Of a stretch of DNA of 64,000 nucleotides, positions 49,381-58,861 are shown one piece after another. Under the pieces are notes generated by a model. That model was not told the origin of the DNA. It saw nothing but the letters and a program-made list of their open reading frames with translations, and ran no database searches. The translations under genes and the position numbers were made by a program. Each line of letters starts with the position of its first letter. Position 1 is the stretch's first letter. The DNA is from Planctomycetaceae bacterium (lineage in GTDB: Bacteria; Planctomycetota; Planctomycetia; Planctomycetales; Planctomycetaceae), in NCBI GenBank assembly GCA_018699955.1, contig JABISG010000041.1, positions 21,679 through 85,678 on the forward strand. The letters run 5' to 3'.

Positions 49381-50283
49381 CTACTTGTCGCAACCGGTGT
49401 CCTGCCGCCACTCCTCGACGAACTGCAGAAACTGTCGCACGGGTGTTGCCAGGACGCGGCGAGGGTTACGGATCAAGTACAGTTGGCGTCGGGCGTGGAA
49501 GCCGCGGACCTTGACCGATGCCAGACCGATCTCGTGGCGTTTGTCACGCTGCGAGAGAAAGGCGACGCCCACACCGCGCTCGACAGCGGCACGGATGGCG
49601 TCGTTGCTGTTGATCTCCAGGGCGATCTCTAACTCGTCGAGTGATAACCCGTGCTCCTGCAGTGTCCGTTCAAAACAGCGGCGGCTGCCCGAGCCGGGTT
49701 CGCGAACGATAAACGCTTCACCGCGGAGCCGTTTGAGTGTTGTGGTCCCCTTGCCCGCCAGCGGATGATCGGTACCAACCACCAGCACCAATTCGTCGTC
49801 GACGACCGCCGTTGCTTCGAGCGTTGACGAATCGGGAAGTTCTCCAACGAATCCCACGTCCGCCTCTCCGGCCTCCACGGCAGCGGCCGCCACGCTGCTA
49901 TCGGACACCGTCAACGATTCGCGGACTTCGGGGAAATTGATGCGAAACGCGGCCAACAGTTCCGGCACCAGCCACTGAGCGGGAACGCTGCTGGTCGCGA
50001 TTCGCAGGTGCCCCGAAACGTGCTGCTCGGTTTCACCCACCTGCGATGACGCCTCTGCGACCAGATCGATAATCTGGCGGGCGTAATCGTAAAGCTGTCG
50101 TCCCGCAGCCGTCAGGCAGACGCCCCGACCTCGCCGCTCGAACAGTTGCGTCCCCAACTCCTTCTCGAGCGCGGCAATCTGCTGGCTCACGGCGGCCTGA
50201 GTCAAATTCAACATCTCAGCCGCGCGGGTGAAACTCTCCCGCTCGGCGGCGGCAGCGAAGGTTTTCAAGTGGCGAAGTTCCAT
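49381..50283 (-). CDS. LysR-type transcriptional regulator
   Basis: 300 residues. The N-terminal winged HTH is clear: LKTFAAAAERESFTRAAEMLNLTQAAVSQQIAALEKELGTQLFERR (about 5-50). The remaining part is a periplasmic-binding-like effector domain with ISSVPAQWL-type strands and DVGFVGELPDSSTLEATAVVDDELVLVV. It is close in form to the CysB/CbbR/ArgP group. The gene converges with the VWA gene (28-base gap) and no divergent target gene lies at its 5' side: the gene upstream on the same strand is a transglutaminase lipoprotein. The regulon is therefore unknown. Confidence 0.9.
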   Translation of the reverse strand: MELRHLKTFAAAAERESFTRAAEMLNLTQAAVSQQIAALEKELGTQLFERRGRGVCLTAAGRQLYDYARQIIDLVAEASSQVGETEQHVSGHLRIATSSVPAQWLVPELLAAFRINFPEVRESLTVSDSSVAAAAVEAGEADVGFVGELPDSSTLEATAVVDDELVLVVGTDHPLAGKGTTTLKRLRGEAFIVREPGSGSRRCFERTLQEHGLSLDELEIALEINSNDAIRAAVERGVGVAFLSQRDKRHEIGLASVKVRGFHARRQLYLIRNPRRVLATPVRQFLQFVEEWRQDTGCDK

Positions 50284-50388
50284 AAGAGGAACTTACACGA
50301 CTAACCATTCAATCAGCAATCGAGCCGCGAAAAGACTGCGGAATTCAAAATGTCGATCTCGCCAACCCACCTTTTAACTCGGGCCGGC

Positions 50389-51441
50389 TCAGAGTTCCTG
50401 AAAAGCAAACCGCTTCTGCATCTTCTCTTTCGGCCACGGTTTGCCATCGACTTCAACATACGGATAGACGAAGTAGTTCAGCGGCTTTCCCGCCTGCCGG
50501 GGAACGAGTTCGATGTCGCGGCCGGTGGTGAAGACGACGCGATCCGGCGTGAGATTTCCGAAGAAATAATCCTTCTTCTCTGGTTGCTTGTCCGCTTCAG
50601 AAATATCGATGGGAACCCAGCCGTGTTTCTCGACAAAGAAATAGGCCCAACAGTGGTAGCCGCCGATGGCTCCGGAATCCTGCTGTTCGGGAATGGGGAA
50701 GCCAATTTCAAATCGTGCCGGCAGCCCCTGCGACCGGGCCAGCGAAACAAACAGGCTGTGAAAATCGGTACAATTTCCAAATCGACTGTCGCAGGCCCAG
50801 TTCACGTCGCCGCGACCGTATCCCGGTTTCGACTTATCGTACTTCATGTGCTCATCAACGCGGTCGTACAACCGGCGGCCCAAACCAAGACCCGCTTGGG
50901 GGAGTTTCAGTCCGGCAAGCAATTCCAACGGCTTACCTTCGAGGGGTACGTTCGTGTTGGGGGCGAGAAATCGTTTGTGATCGGCCGGCTTGATGACGAG
51001 GTTTCTGTCACTCGGCTTTCGTCCGCGAACTTCCTTTCGCTCGACGCGATAGGAAACCTGAAAATTGAGCTTGCCGGTCGCCGGCGCTTGCGGTTCAAGG
51101 TAGAGAATGGCATTCCCATACTTTTTCTCTTTCGAGACTGTTGCCCTTGCCGGAAGGTTTCGACCAAACTCTGCGATCGTCTGGTGACGATTTGACGGTG
51201 GGACGGGCATCCAGACCCGGACCTTCGCATCCGCCGGAAGATCAGTCAACTCGAAACCATAATCGAAACGGAACGTGCGCGCGCTCGGTCTTGTTTGGGA
51301 ATCGCTCGGCGCAGCCCCCGGCTTCGCGGCGCGAGTTTCCTTTGAGCCAACCCGTTCGGCAACCGATTCCGAACACCCGGCAATCATCGCCAGCAATAAT
51401 GCAGCGACAGTCATCATCGCTGCGTTCACAACGTCTCTCAT
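50389..51441 (-). CDS. Transglutaminase-like lipoprotein
   Basis: 350 residues. The N-terminus MRDVVNAAMMTVAALLLAM is followed by a lipobox ending at Cys23 (MIAGC), so the protein is probably a lipoprotein. The cysteine-protease/transglutaminase core includes Cys in RFGNCTDFHSLFVSLARSQGLPARFEIGF, His in GGYHCWAYFF and Asp in HGWVPIDISEADK, which together can form a Cys-His-Asp triad. This is the same triad as in bacterial transglutaminase-like peptidases. A Tyr/Pro-rich domain with predicted beta strands comes before it. No partner is known; peptide or protein cross-link processing at the envelope is a guess. Confidence 0.8.
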   Translation of the reverse strand: MRDVVNAAMMTVAALLLAMIAGCSESVAERVGSKETRAAKPGAAPSDSQTRPSARTFRFDYGFELTDLPADAKVRVWMPVPPSNRHQTIAEFGRNLPARATVSKEKKYGNAILYLEPQAPATGKLNFQVSYRVERKEVRGRKPSDRNLVIKPADHKRFLAPNTNVPLEGKPLELLAGLKLPQAGLGLGRRLYDRVDEHMKYDKSKPGYGRGDVNWACDSRFGNCTDFHSLFVSLARSQGLPARFEIGFPIPEQQDSGAIGGYHCWAYFFVEKHGWVPIDISEADKQPEKKDYFFGNLTPDRVVFTTGRDIELVPRQAGKPLNYFVYPYVEVDGKPWPKEKMQKRFAFQEL

Positions 51442-51670
51442 TGAACGGCTTTCATGTGTGACGAATACTTCGATAAGTAAATATTATCGAAAACCGCCCA
51501 CCAATAACAAGTAGTTAAGGAAAGTTGCTCTGTGTTCCTTAAACTGCGAAGACTTCACAACCGATAACTGTTGTAGGGGTTATGCAGACGGTGAGAATAG
51601 TCGCCCGGTACCCGAAAGGCCGTGACGGCGGACCACACCACATAACTCTTTCCTTCATATAGGGTTACAG

Positions 51671-53131
51671 ATGACGCCGTGTAGTCTATTGCCGCTGGTG
51701 TCGCGTCTCCGCTTGCTGTTGGTCGTGGTGGTCCTCTCTTTTGGACAGGAGCATTTCGCATCGGCGCAGGGAATCGGTCGGTCATCAACCACAACAGCAT
51801 GGACACCAATTCCCGCTGCAAACTCCGCTGTGGAACCGAACGCGAGAGAGAGTGAAGTCCGTCGCATCGTTGAAGAAGTCTTGGCCGGCCGTGATATGCA
51901 ACCGCCGATGCCGACGTTCCCAGAACCGAACGGGCAGTGCGAGGACTGCTTCTCACTATCGGATTTCGTCTCGCAGAAACTCACGGTGAGGCTGGGTGGT
52001 GCCGGAAGTCTCAAGCTGTACGGATACGGTCGCGGCGATCTGATTTTGACAACCAGCCGGCTGAATAATACTGTCGTCCCTTTCTACGCGCTTTCGGAAG
52101 ATCCGACCAACATCACGCCGGCGGGCGTTCCCATTCGAGAAAACGATGGTGAGTTCAATACCAACGTGCGGCTCACGCGGGTCGGACTCGACTATGACGG
52201 TCCGCACGCAGAGCATCTGGGCAATGCCAAGTTGGGCGCGAAGATCGAAATCGACTTTGAAACGCTCCTTCGCATTACCAGCGAATCGCGAGCGGTTCCG
52301 CGCATTCGGTTGGCTTACGGAAAAATGACCTGGGGCGAACTGTCGATTCTCGCGGGGCAGGACTGGGATGTCATCAGCCCGCTGTTGCCCATGATCAATG
52401 ATGACTCGCTGATGTGGTTTGCGGGCAACCTGGGTGATCGGCGACCGATGCTCAGAACGACATGGAATCACGAATTGTCCGGCGGTGATTGGTTGAAGAT
52501 TGACAGCGCAATCTCATCGGGTGGTGCGATCGACGGGAAAGACCTCGATGGCAACGGCATCAAGGACGGTGAAGATTCCGGCTACCCCGCGTTTCAGGGG
52601 CGAGTCGGTTATTCGGTTCCCAATTATGCATGCGAACAATCGGCGGAAATCGGCGTATGGGGTTTCGCATCCTTCGAGAGTGTCGAAGTCCCCATCGGCG
52701 GCAACGACGATTTTTCCAGCCGCGGTTTGGGTATCGACTGGAGTCTGCCGTTACTCTCAGCAATCACCTGGCGAGGGGAAGCGTGGTACGGTCGCAATCT
52801 GAGCGATTGGCGCGGCGGCATTGGACAGGGAATCAATACTGTCACCGGCGAAGAAATTGAAGCACACGGCGGGTGGACGGAACTGCAATTCCAGATGAAG
52901 CCGTGGTGGAAACTCGCTCTCGGCGCCACCATCGACAATCCCGTCGATAACGATCTCATCGGCAGCGCAGCAACTCGGACACTCAACCGGACCTGGTACG
53001 TCGGTAATCGCTTTCCTCTTGGCGGCGGCCTGAATATCGCCTTCAACGTCGAATTCTGGAAGACAGAATTCTTAACGCTGGACGAAGGCGACGCCGTGCG
53101 GTTCAAGACATGGTTGATTCAGCGATTCTAA
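51671..53131 (+). CDS. DcaP-like trimeric porin / outer-membrane protein
   Basis: 486 residues with AGGG about nine bases before the ATG and an N-terminal signal ending near FASAQ (residue 33). From about residue 100 the sequence shows repeated beta-hairpin strands (KLTVRLGGAGSLKLYGYGRGDLILTTSR, NVRLTRVGLDYDGP, RLAYGKMTWGELSILAGQDWDVISPLLP) in the pattern of DcaP/OprP-type porins. The end (FKTWLIQRF) finishes in a phenylalanine, as expected for an outer-membrane barrel. It is oriented toward the DUF1501 (3) gene and probably admits a substrate for a hydrolase system. The specificity is unknown. Confidence 0.75.
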   Translation: MTPCSLLPLVSRLRLLLVVVVLSFGQEHFASAQGIGRSSTTTAWTPIPAANSAVEPNARESEVRRIVEEVLAGRDMQPPMPTFPEPNGQCEDCFSLSDFVSQKLTVRLGGAGSLKLYGYGRGDLILTTSRLNNTVVPFYALSEDPTNITPAGVPIRENDGEFNTNVRLTRVGLDYDGPHAEHLGNAKLGAKIEIDFETLLRITSESRAVPRIRLAYGKMTWGELSILAGQDWDVISPLLPMINDDSLMWFAGNLGDRRPMLRTTWNHELSGGDWLKIDSAISSGGAIDGKDLDGNGIKDGEDSGYPAFQGRVGYSVPNYACEQSAEIGVWGFASFESVEVPIGGNDDFSSRGLGIDWSLPLLSAITWRGEAWYGRNLSDWRGGIGQGINTVTGEEIEAHGGWTELQFQMKPWWKLALGATIDNPVDNDLIGSAATRTLNRTWYVGNRFPLGGGLNIAFNVEFWKTEFLTLDEGDAVRFKTWLIQRF

Positions 53132-53203
53132 AACGTCACGCACTAAATGCGTTGCGATGGCTCGCTCTTCCACCCGAACCCGCTGAATCGAGCCACGACC
53201 AAC

Positions 53204-54652
53204 CTAAAACAGCTGCTCAATCGGCTGTCCGTGATCGAGCAATTGGTGTGGGCGATTGTCGCGGTCGTAAATGCGCTGTTCGGTATCCAGGCCGATGGCA
53301 TGGTAGATGGTGGCGGCGATGTCGGCTGGACCGTGTGGCTGCGTCACCGGGTAACCGGCCTGTTTGTCGCTTTGGCCAATGACCTGACCGACACGAGTGC
53401 CGGCCCCGGTGAAGAACACCGAGCCACACGCTCCCCAGTGATCGCGGCCGCCACGGGCATTGATTTTCGGCGTGCGGCCGAACTCGGTGAGGAACACAAC
53501 CAGTGTGCTGTCGAGCAACCCGCGTTGTTCCAGGTCGGAGACGAGCGCGGCCAATGCACGATCGACGCCGACGACGCTGTATTTGCGGCGGCACATTTTT
53601 GAGATGTGCGGAAAGTTTTGGCTGGGGGCGTTGTGCATGTCCCACAGGTTGCCGTAATCGGGATCGTAGCCGTAATCGACCATGACGAACCGCGCCCCGG
53701 ATTCGACCAACCTTCGCGCCAGCAGACAACGACCACCGATTTTTGTCCGGCCATATTCCTCACGGACTGTTGCCGCCTCTTTTGTCAGATCGAACGCGCC
53801 GCGAACTTCGGGTGACGTCAACAAATGCAGGGCGTTATCGTAGTGGCCTTCCATCGCCGCCAGCGTGCCGTCGGCATCGGCGCGACGAACTGAATTCTCC
53901 AGCGACTGCCTTAATCCGGAACGGCGACTGAGCCGACCGAGCGTCATTTCGGGTTGGAATTGCAACTCGGGTGGGTTCAAAGCCTCTTCGGCCAACGGGC
54001 TAGGATTCGGCAGATTTGGACCTTTAGTGAAATCGGGCTGATCCGGCTGCCCACCGACGCTGAACGGCGCGTACTGGTTTCCCAACCAACCCCCGACAAA
54101 TAGATTGTGCGGCGGCGGGCCGGGCCACGTGATGCCGGGCACAGCAATGTACCCTGGCAGGCCGTTGCGCGGCCCGTGAAGGTGCGAAAGAATCGAACCA
54201 ATATTCGGCTCGCTGAAGAGTTGATTTCGGTTCACCTTGCGGCCGGAGAGCGTGTAAACCTGACTGAGAAAGTGGTCGTTGCTGTCGTGCGAGAAACTGC
54301 GAACGACGGCCAAGTCGTCGGCAATCTGAGCGAGTCTCGGCAGCGTCTCGCTGAATTGCACGCCGGGCAAATTGGTGTCGATAGAGGTCAACTCGCCACG
54401 AATTTCTTCCGGTGCCTCCGGCTTCGGATCGAACGAGTCGATATGAGTGAAACCGCCCCCCATCCACAAAAAGATGACCGATTTCGCCTTGCCAGTCGGC
54501 TCTTGTGAAGCAGCCGCATTGGCTTGAGGAATTAGTCCCGGCAACAGGCTTGCTGAAAGCGACAACGAACCGACCCGCAACACATCGCGCCGGTCTGGAA
54601 GCCCGAGTGGGTTGGAATTCTCTGTATGGTTGGCGAAGACATCGGACGGCAT
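53204..54652 (-). CDS. DUF1501 family secreted protein (3)
   Basis: 482 residues from ATG 54652 (MPSDVFANHTEN); the frame continues to 54748 but is not part of the domain. The Tat-type leader is DRRDVLRVGSLSLSASLLPG. Core motifs: FLWMGGGFTHIDSFDPKPEAPEEIRGEL, AGYPVTQPHGPADIAATIYHAIGLD, VFLTEFGRTPKINARGGRDHWG. It differs from the other two in the middle (EYGRTKIGGRCLLARRLVESG). No DUF1553 or cytochrome neighbour. It converges with the porin gene 72 bases away and is upstream of the ruvX end. Function unknown. Confidence 0.88.
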   Translation of the reverse strand: MPSDVFANHTENSNPLGLPDRRDVLRVGSLSLSASLLPGLIPQANAAASQEPTGKAKSVIFLWMGGGFTHIDSFDPKPEAPEEIRGELTSIDTNLPGVQFSETLPRLAQIADDLAVVRSFSHDSNDHFLSQVYTLSGRKVNRNQLFSEPNIGSILSHLHGPRNGLPGYIAVPGITWPGPPPHNLFVGGWLGNQYAPFSVGGQPDQPDFTKGPNLPNPSPLAEEALNPPELQFQPEMTLGRLSRRSGLRQSLENSVRRADADGTLAAMEGHYDNALHLLTSPEVRGAFDLTKEAATVREEYGRTKIGGRCLLARRLVESGARFVMVDYGYDPDYGNLWDMHNAPSQNFPHISKMCRRKYSVVGVDRALAALVSDLEQRGLLDSTLVVFLTEFGRTPKINARGGRDHWGACGSVFFTGAGTRVGQVIGQSDKQAGYPVTQPHGPADIAATIYHAIGLDTEQRIYDRDNRPHQLLDHGQPIEQLF

Positions 54653-54766
54653 TGGTTGGCGAAGCTCCCGCTCTGAAGTGGTCGATGTGACATCGAACGA
54701 TACTGTATTCTGCACGATCCACGGCATGGGACACAAGGGAAATTGCAACGCCGGCCCGGCGGCTGT

Positions 54767-55258
54767 CTATGCGGGGTGAATCGGCGTTGGCTTAAGTTCT
54801 CTGTCCGTCGCATCGAGATAGGATTGCAGCAGGATCTGCGCAGCGAGTTTGTCGCGCCGGGCTTTCCGCTGCTTTTTCGTCATCGAGGCGGCGAACAAAT
54901 GGTCGTCGGCCAGTTGTGATGTAAATCGTTCATCCCAATAGCCAACGGGGCAACCGGTGACACCTGCCACCCAGTCGCCAAACTGTCGCGCCTCCTGCGC
55001 CTTACCACCCTCATCACCGCTCATATGCACGGGTAGCCCCACAACGATGCCGTCAATTCCGTATTCGCTGACAATTTTAATCAGATAGCGAGAATCTTTC
55101 TGCTCACCGCGACGGCTGTAATTGTCCAACGGGCTGGAAATGGTCTGTTCGTCGTTCGAGACGGCCAGCCCAACCCGTCTGGTACCGAAGTCGAGTCCGA
55201 GAAGTCTGCCGTGCGTTGGAACCTGGGCTATCGTGTTCTGTTCAGAGGAATCGTCCAT
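54767..55258 (-). CDS. ruvX: Holliday-junction-resolvase-like YqgF/RuvX
   Basis: 163 residues from ATG 55258 (MDDSSEQNT); the frame is open to 55333, but the start would then lie well inside the upstream gene. Motifs: [17 protein letters not shown] (the first Asp is catalytic), [22 protein letters not shown] and [16 protein letters not shown]. This RNase H-fold family acts in 16S rRNA 5'-end maturation and is nearly universal in bacteria. It overlaps the end of the mannose-1-phosphate guanylyltransferase gene by 17 bases, so the two may be translated together. Confidence 0.9.
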   Translation of the reverse strand: MDDSSEQNTIAQVPTHGRLLGLDFGTRRVGLAVSNDEQTISSPLDNYSRRGEQKDSRYLIKIVSEYGIDGIVVGLPVHMSGDEGGKAQEARQFGDWVAGVTGCPVGYWDERFTSQLADDHLFAASMTKKQRKARRDKLAAQILLQSYLDATDRELKPTPIHPA

Positions 55259-56312
55259 AGCCCTTTTCCTCACAAAGTTTGACCAGCTTACGAACGGCGT
55301 CAGGGTCGCTTTTGCGCGCCACGAGAGTTGCATCGGGCGTGTGAACGACGATGCAATCTTCCATTCCCGCGGTGGCGATCAGATGGTTGTCGTCGGTCGA
55401 GCGGACGATACATCCGCGCGTATCGACGCCGACGAACGGCGCGTCGATGGTGTTGCCGTCGCCGTCAACGTCAAGCAATCGTTCGAGTGCCGGCCAACTG
55501 CCGACGTCGTCCCAGTCGAACGGCGCTTCGATGACGAACACATCCGCAGCGCGTTCGAGGACAGCGTAGTCGATGGAGATCGAATTCATCGCCGGAAACT
55601 CTTCCGCGAGTGCCGCTTCCCAGTTAGTCGTTCCAACGGCATCGCGAAGTTTTGACAATCGCGCGTGCATTTCCGGCTCGAATTGCTCCAAGGCAGAGAG
55701 GATCTGCTCGGCACGCCAGACGAAAATCCCACAATTCCAATAAAACCGTCCCGCCTCGACATACTGCTCGGCCGTGTCTGAATCGGGCTTTTCGCGGAAC
55801 GACTCCACTCGAAACGCCGATTCATCGAGTGCCTCGCCGCGTTCGATGTAACCGAACCCGGTGGCCGCGTTGGTCGGCCGAACGCCGAACAATACCAGCG
55901 TGTCCGGTTGTTGTTCGATCAGCGAAACGGCCCGCTCGACTGCCTGCCGGAAAACATCATTCGGTTGGATAACGTGGTCGGCCGGCATCACCAGCATTGT
56001 TGCGTCCGGATCGCGGGCCAACAATTGGATCGCTGCCAGTCCGATACATGGTGCGGTATTGCGACCACAGGGTTCGATGAGAACGTTACCGGCCGGTACT
56101 TCTGGCAGTTGTGCTTTTGTTTCCGCAGCTTGTGCCGCGTTCGTCACAATCCAGGTACAATCGTCGGCAACCCAAGGCGACGTGCGATCAACAGCCTGCT
56201 GAATCATCGTCCGCTTTCCCGCCAACTTGAGCAATTGCTTGGGCAGGGAATGGCGACTTTGTGGCCAGAACCGCGTCCCGCTTCCCCCGGCCATTATGAC
56301 TGCATGCAGCAT
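55242..56312 (-). CDS. Mannose-1-phosphate guanylyltransferase
   Basis: 356 residues from ATG 56312; the frame is open to 56345. It makes GDP-mannose from mannose-1-phosphate and GTP, for capsule, LPS or glycan pathways. Signature: [23 protein letters not shown] (the nucleotide-binding loop) near residue 10, then [26 protein letters not shown] and [12 protein letters not shown]. It has no C-terminal cupin phosphomannose isomerase part, so it is a single-function type. The next gene upstream is a UDP-sugar pyrophosphorylase; together they suggest nucleotide-sugar supply. Confidence 0.93.
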   Translation of the reverse strand: MLHAVIMAGGSGTRFWPQSRHSLPKQLLKLAGKRTMIQQAVDRTSPWVADDCTWIVTNAAQAAETKAQLPEVPAGNVLIEPCGRNTAPCIGLAAIQLLARDPDATMLVMPADHVIQPNDVFRQAVERAVSLIEQQPDTLVLFGVRPTNAATGFGYIERGEALDESAFRVESFREKPDSDTAEQYVEAGRFYWNCGIFVWRAEQILSALEQFEPEMHARLSKLRDAVGTTNWEAALAEEFPAMNSISIDYAVLERAADVFVIEAPFDWDDVGSWPALERLLDVDGDGNTIDAPFVGVDTRGCIVRSTDDNHLIATAGMEDCIVVHTPDATLVARKSDPDAVRKLVKLCEEKGYGRFL

Positions 56313-56403
56313 GATGTTTGCTCGTCGCGTTGTAGCCAACCACAACAGGTTTCACTCTTGTAATTCAGCCAGCCCGCTCGCGGGCGTCTCCTATACTTCT
56401 CGT

Positions 56404-57819
56404 TCATTCCCGCAGATTGACCGGACCATCGAATTCGGTGCCGGCCGAAATCTTGCCCTGCAGTTCGTCGGCGTCGAGCGCATACAGCGGACTGATTTCA
56501 ACGTCGGCTCCTTCAGGCAACGTCGCGCCTGCTTGCCGTAACCAACCGGCATGCAAAGCCATCATATCACGGCGAGACGTTTCGGGAGAGTCGGCACCCG
56601 AGGCGTTCTTCACCGGGCTGAACTCGGCAGCGCGATCCGCTTCCAGCACCAACGCGCCGCGGGCATGCGTTAGCGCATCGAAAATGAATCGCTCAAACTT
56701 GTAGGCGTTCGGTTCTTTCGGTTGCTGCAATTGTCCGTCGCGATCGATGAATTCCACTTGCTTGTGCGCGACATGAAACGGCAGCGCAAGTTCGCCGCCG
56801 GTCAGTCGCTCCAGCAATTCCCGATTGAACACATGGATGGCCGTGCTGCCTGCCCAATGGAGTAATTCGCCGGAGTCGTCGGTCATCGCGGCAACGTCAT
56901 CGGGCATGTCACTGTATTCGATGATTTGCGTTTGGCCGTCAACATCGACGACAACACCCATTCTCTCTTCAGCCGAACGCTTGGCAATGACCTTGGTAGA
57001 CATCTCGGAGCCGTGGGCGACATGAAACCCGAGAAACACCGGGTCACAGACGACTGCGGTGGGATTATCGACTTGATGATAGTAGAGATACTCGACGCCG
57101 CGCTCGCGCATGTCGTCAAGTAACTGCGCCTGTTGCAAAGCCGCGAGCATTCCGCCGTGGCCATCGGGACTGATCGCAAGCCGACCGGGAGCTGCAAGCA
57201 ACAACCGGCCGGTTCCTGCATCAACGGCCGGCATATTTCCTTGTCGAAAGAATCGAACCGCCGACTCGTCCAAACCGAAGTATTCATGTTGCCCGAAAAA
57301 TTCGATCGTCTCATCGTGCGTGGCGTCGCTGGTCATGACGTAATAGGGGATGGTCACGCCGGCCCGTCGCGAACGGGCGACCGCCTGTTCGATGAGAAGC
57401 TGAAACAGCGTATTGTCGCTGACCGGGCCGATAGGGAACATGCCCTTGGGATGGTCAAATCCCAAGCGGCTTCCCTGTCCGCCGGCGACCAGAATGATGC
57501 CAACCTTGCCGTCGGCCAACAACTGCTCACCCTGTCGGGATGCTTCGTGTCTTTCCGCCATTTCTTGCGGCGAGTTGGGTAGTCGGACCAATTTGCGCGG
57601 CTGTGCGGCACGTCGGGCGCGGGCTTCCGGTTTCTCGTCGGCCGATGTCGTGCCGGTTTCCGCCAGCAGACTCCCGATCTCCGCGAAATCAAGGGCGGAA
57701 AGTTGTGCGAGAAACACTTCTCGTTCGGACGGATTCAGTTTGTCCCACGAGTCGAGCAGATGCTGCTGATCGTGTTGTGTGAGCCGTTGGACGAGTTCCG
57801 CGGGAGGTGGACTTGGCAT
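56404..57819 (-). CDS. UDP-sugar pyrophosphorylase, UAP1/UDPGP type
   Basis: 471 residues from ATG 57819 (MPSPPPAEL); the frame is open to 57867. It belongs to the eukaryotic-type UDPGP family and forms UDP-HexNAc or UDP-Glc from a sugar-1-phosphate and UTP. Signature: ILVAGGQGSRLGFDHPKGMFPIGP in the nucleotide loop, then YYHQVDNPTAVVCDP, KRSAEERMGVVVDVDGQTQIIEYSD and FVIDRDGQLQQP-like strands. A helical N-terminal cap (about 90 residues) resembles UAP1. This family is found in several planctomycetes. The usual bacterial GlmU is not seen here, but could be elsewhere. Confidence 0.87.
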   Translation of the reverse strand: MPSPPPAELVQRLTQHDQQHLLDSWDKLNPSEREVFLAQLSALDFAEIGSLLAETGTTSADEKPEARARRAAQPRKLVRLPNSPQEMAERHEASRQGEQLLADGKVGIILVAGGQGSRLGFDHPKGMFPIGPVSDNTLFQLLIEQAVARSRRAGVTIPYYVMTSDATHDETIEFFGQHEYFGLDESAVRFFRQGNMPAVDAGTGRLLLAAPGRLAISPDGHGGMLAALQQAQLLDDMRERGVEYLYYHQVDNPTAVVCDPVFLGFHVAHGSEMSTKVIAKRSAEERMGVVVDVDGQTQIIEYSDMPDDVAAMTDDSGELLHWAGSTAIHVFNRELLERLTGGELALPFHVAHKQVEFIDRDGQLQQPKEPNAYKFERFIFDALTHARGALVLEADRAAEFSPVKNASGADSPETSRRDMMALHAGWLRQAGATLPEGADVEISPLYALDADELQGKISAGTEFDGPVNLRE

Positions 57820-57849
57820 AATTACATTGCGTTGAAAATCGTTGTATTC

Positions 57850-57905
57850 AGCTGCGATGCAATGCATCGCTGATTCTGCGACTTATTAAGTCGCAGCTAC
57901 GGTGC
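57850..57905. repeat. Dispersed hairpin repeat, copy 2
   Basis: Two hairpins lie in tandem: GCGATGCA (57854-57861) / TGCATCGC (57863-57870), and TGCGACTT (57877-57884) / AAGTCGCA (57888-57895). An outer pair AGCTGCGA (57850-57857) / TCGCAGCT (57891-57898) offers an alternative fold. The element matches 9264-9320 at 45 of 56 positions with one gap. It fills the space between the UDPGP gene and the downstream ATPase gene. Confidence 0.65.
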
Positions 57906-57918
57906 CGCGTTCGATGAC

Positions 57919-58809
57919 TTAGTCGACTGAATCGAGCAACAGGCCATTCTCGGTGATTGTAAACGGTACGATGTCCTCGCGGCAGTAACTACCCCGGTGT
58001 TTGGCGACGTGCAGCGCGCGACCCATTTTCGTGCCGTCACGCACCTTGCCCATCAGAATAATAGTATTCGCATTCGACAACACGTCGCCCGTTTCGATGG
58101 GGCGGCTGAGCAGTTGATCGAGCATGACCTCGTGGGTTGTGTACAACAGCAGGCAACCGACCTGCTTGTGATCGTACCGATGCGCCGTCGCGGTTGGCTC
58201 CTGTTCGCGAAATTTCACTCGAAACAAATCGCGGGCGACCCACTCGGACTCTTTTCGCAAGATCTGGTGGTAGACGTAATCGAACATGTGCATCTGGAAC
58301 GAATCGCTCGCCTTGTCCGTTGGCTCCAGTCCGTCAATGACACACCGCTGCACGCCATGCACCAGATTGCCGTAAAAATACGCAATGGCGACCTGCAACT
58401 TCTTGGCAAGTTCGATCTTCCATTCACGCCAGTCATCCGGTTCTAAGTCGCCAATACTGACACGGCGGCCGCTGTGCCGAAACAGATGCAGGTAGTCGAA
58501 CCGGGCGAGTTCGCGGTCCCAGACTGCCATCGGATCGACCGAATCAGTCGCCGACATCGCGCGTTGTTCCCAGTCGAATAATCGACGTGCATATTCCGCA
58601 TGATTTTGCGAATCGCCGCGACTGGTCATATCGAAGACGACTCCCGTTTCGCCTTCCTGATGCAGTCCCTGCCGGGCAAACTGCACCCCAAGTTGCGTTT
58701 TGCCGATCCCGGTCGCGCCGAGCACCACCGTCAGCGTTCCGGGAATCAACCCGCCACCCAACAAATCGTCGAGTGCTGCAATTCCCGTTTCCTGACGAAC
58801 GTCAGTCAT
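57919..58809 (-). CDS. KaiC/RAD55-like RecA-superfamily ATPase
   Basis: 296 residues, one RecA-fold domain. Walker A is GATGIGKT (about residues 31-38), preceded by [16 protein letters not shown], the hallmark of the KaiC/RadA group. Walker B is [10 protein letters not shown] helical insertion (about 75-140) is larger than in a minimal RAD55. No second ATPase domain or KaiB/KaiA partner is present, so a clock role is not implied. Archaeal and planctomycete single-domain forms are of unknown function. It starts about 50 bases after the D-threonine-aldolase-like gene stop and lies upstream of the nucleotide-sugar genes. Confidence 0.82.
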   Translation of the reverse strand: MTDVRQETGIAALDDLLGGGLIPGTLTVVLGATGIGKTQLGVQFARQGLHQEGETGVVFDMTSRGDSQNHAEYARRLFDWEQRAMSATDSVDPMAVWDRELARFDYLHLFRHSGRRVSIGDLEPDDWREWKIELAKKLQVAIAYFYGNLVHGVQRCVIDGLEPTDKASDSFQMHMFDYVYHQILRKESEWVARDLFRVKFREQEPTATAHRYDHKQVGCLLLYTTHEVMLDQLLSRPIETGDVLSNANTIILMGKVRDGTKMGRALHVAKHRGSYCREDIVPFTITENGLLLDSVD

Positions 58810-58861
58810 AGTGCGTGCGCAAAGCCCGCCGGTTGCAACCGGTGGGTTTCCTCTGAAGCAT

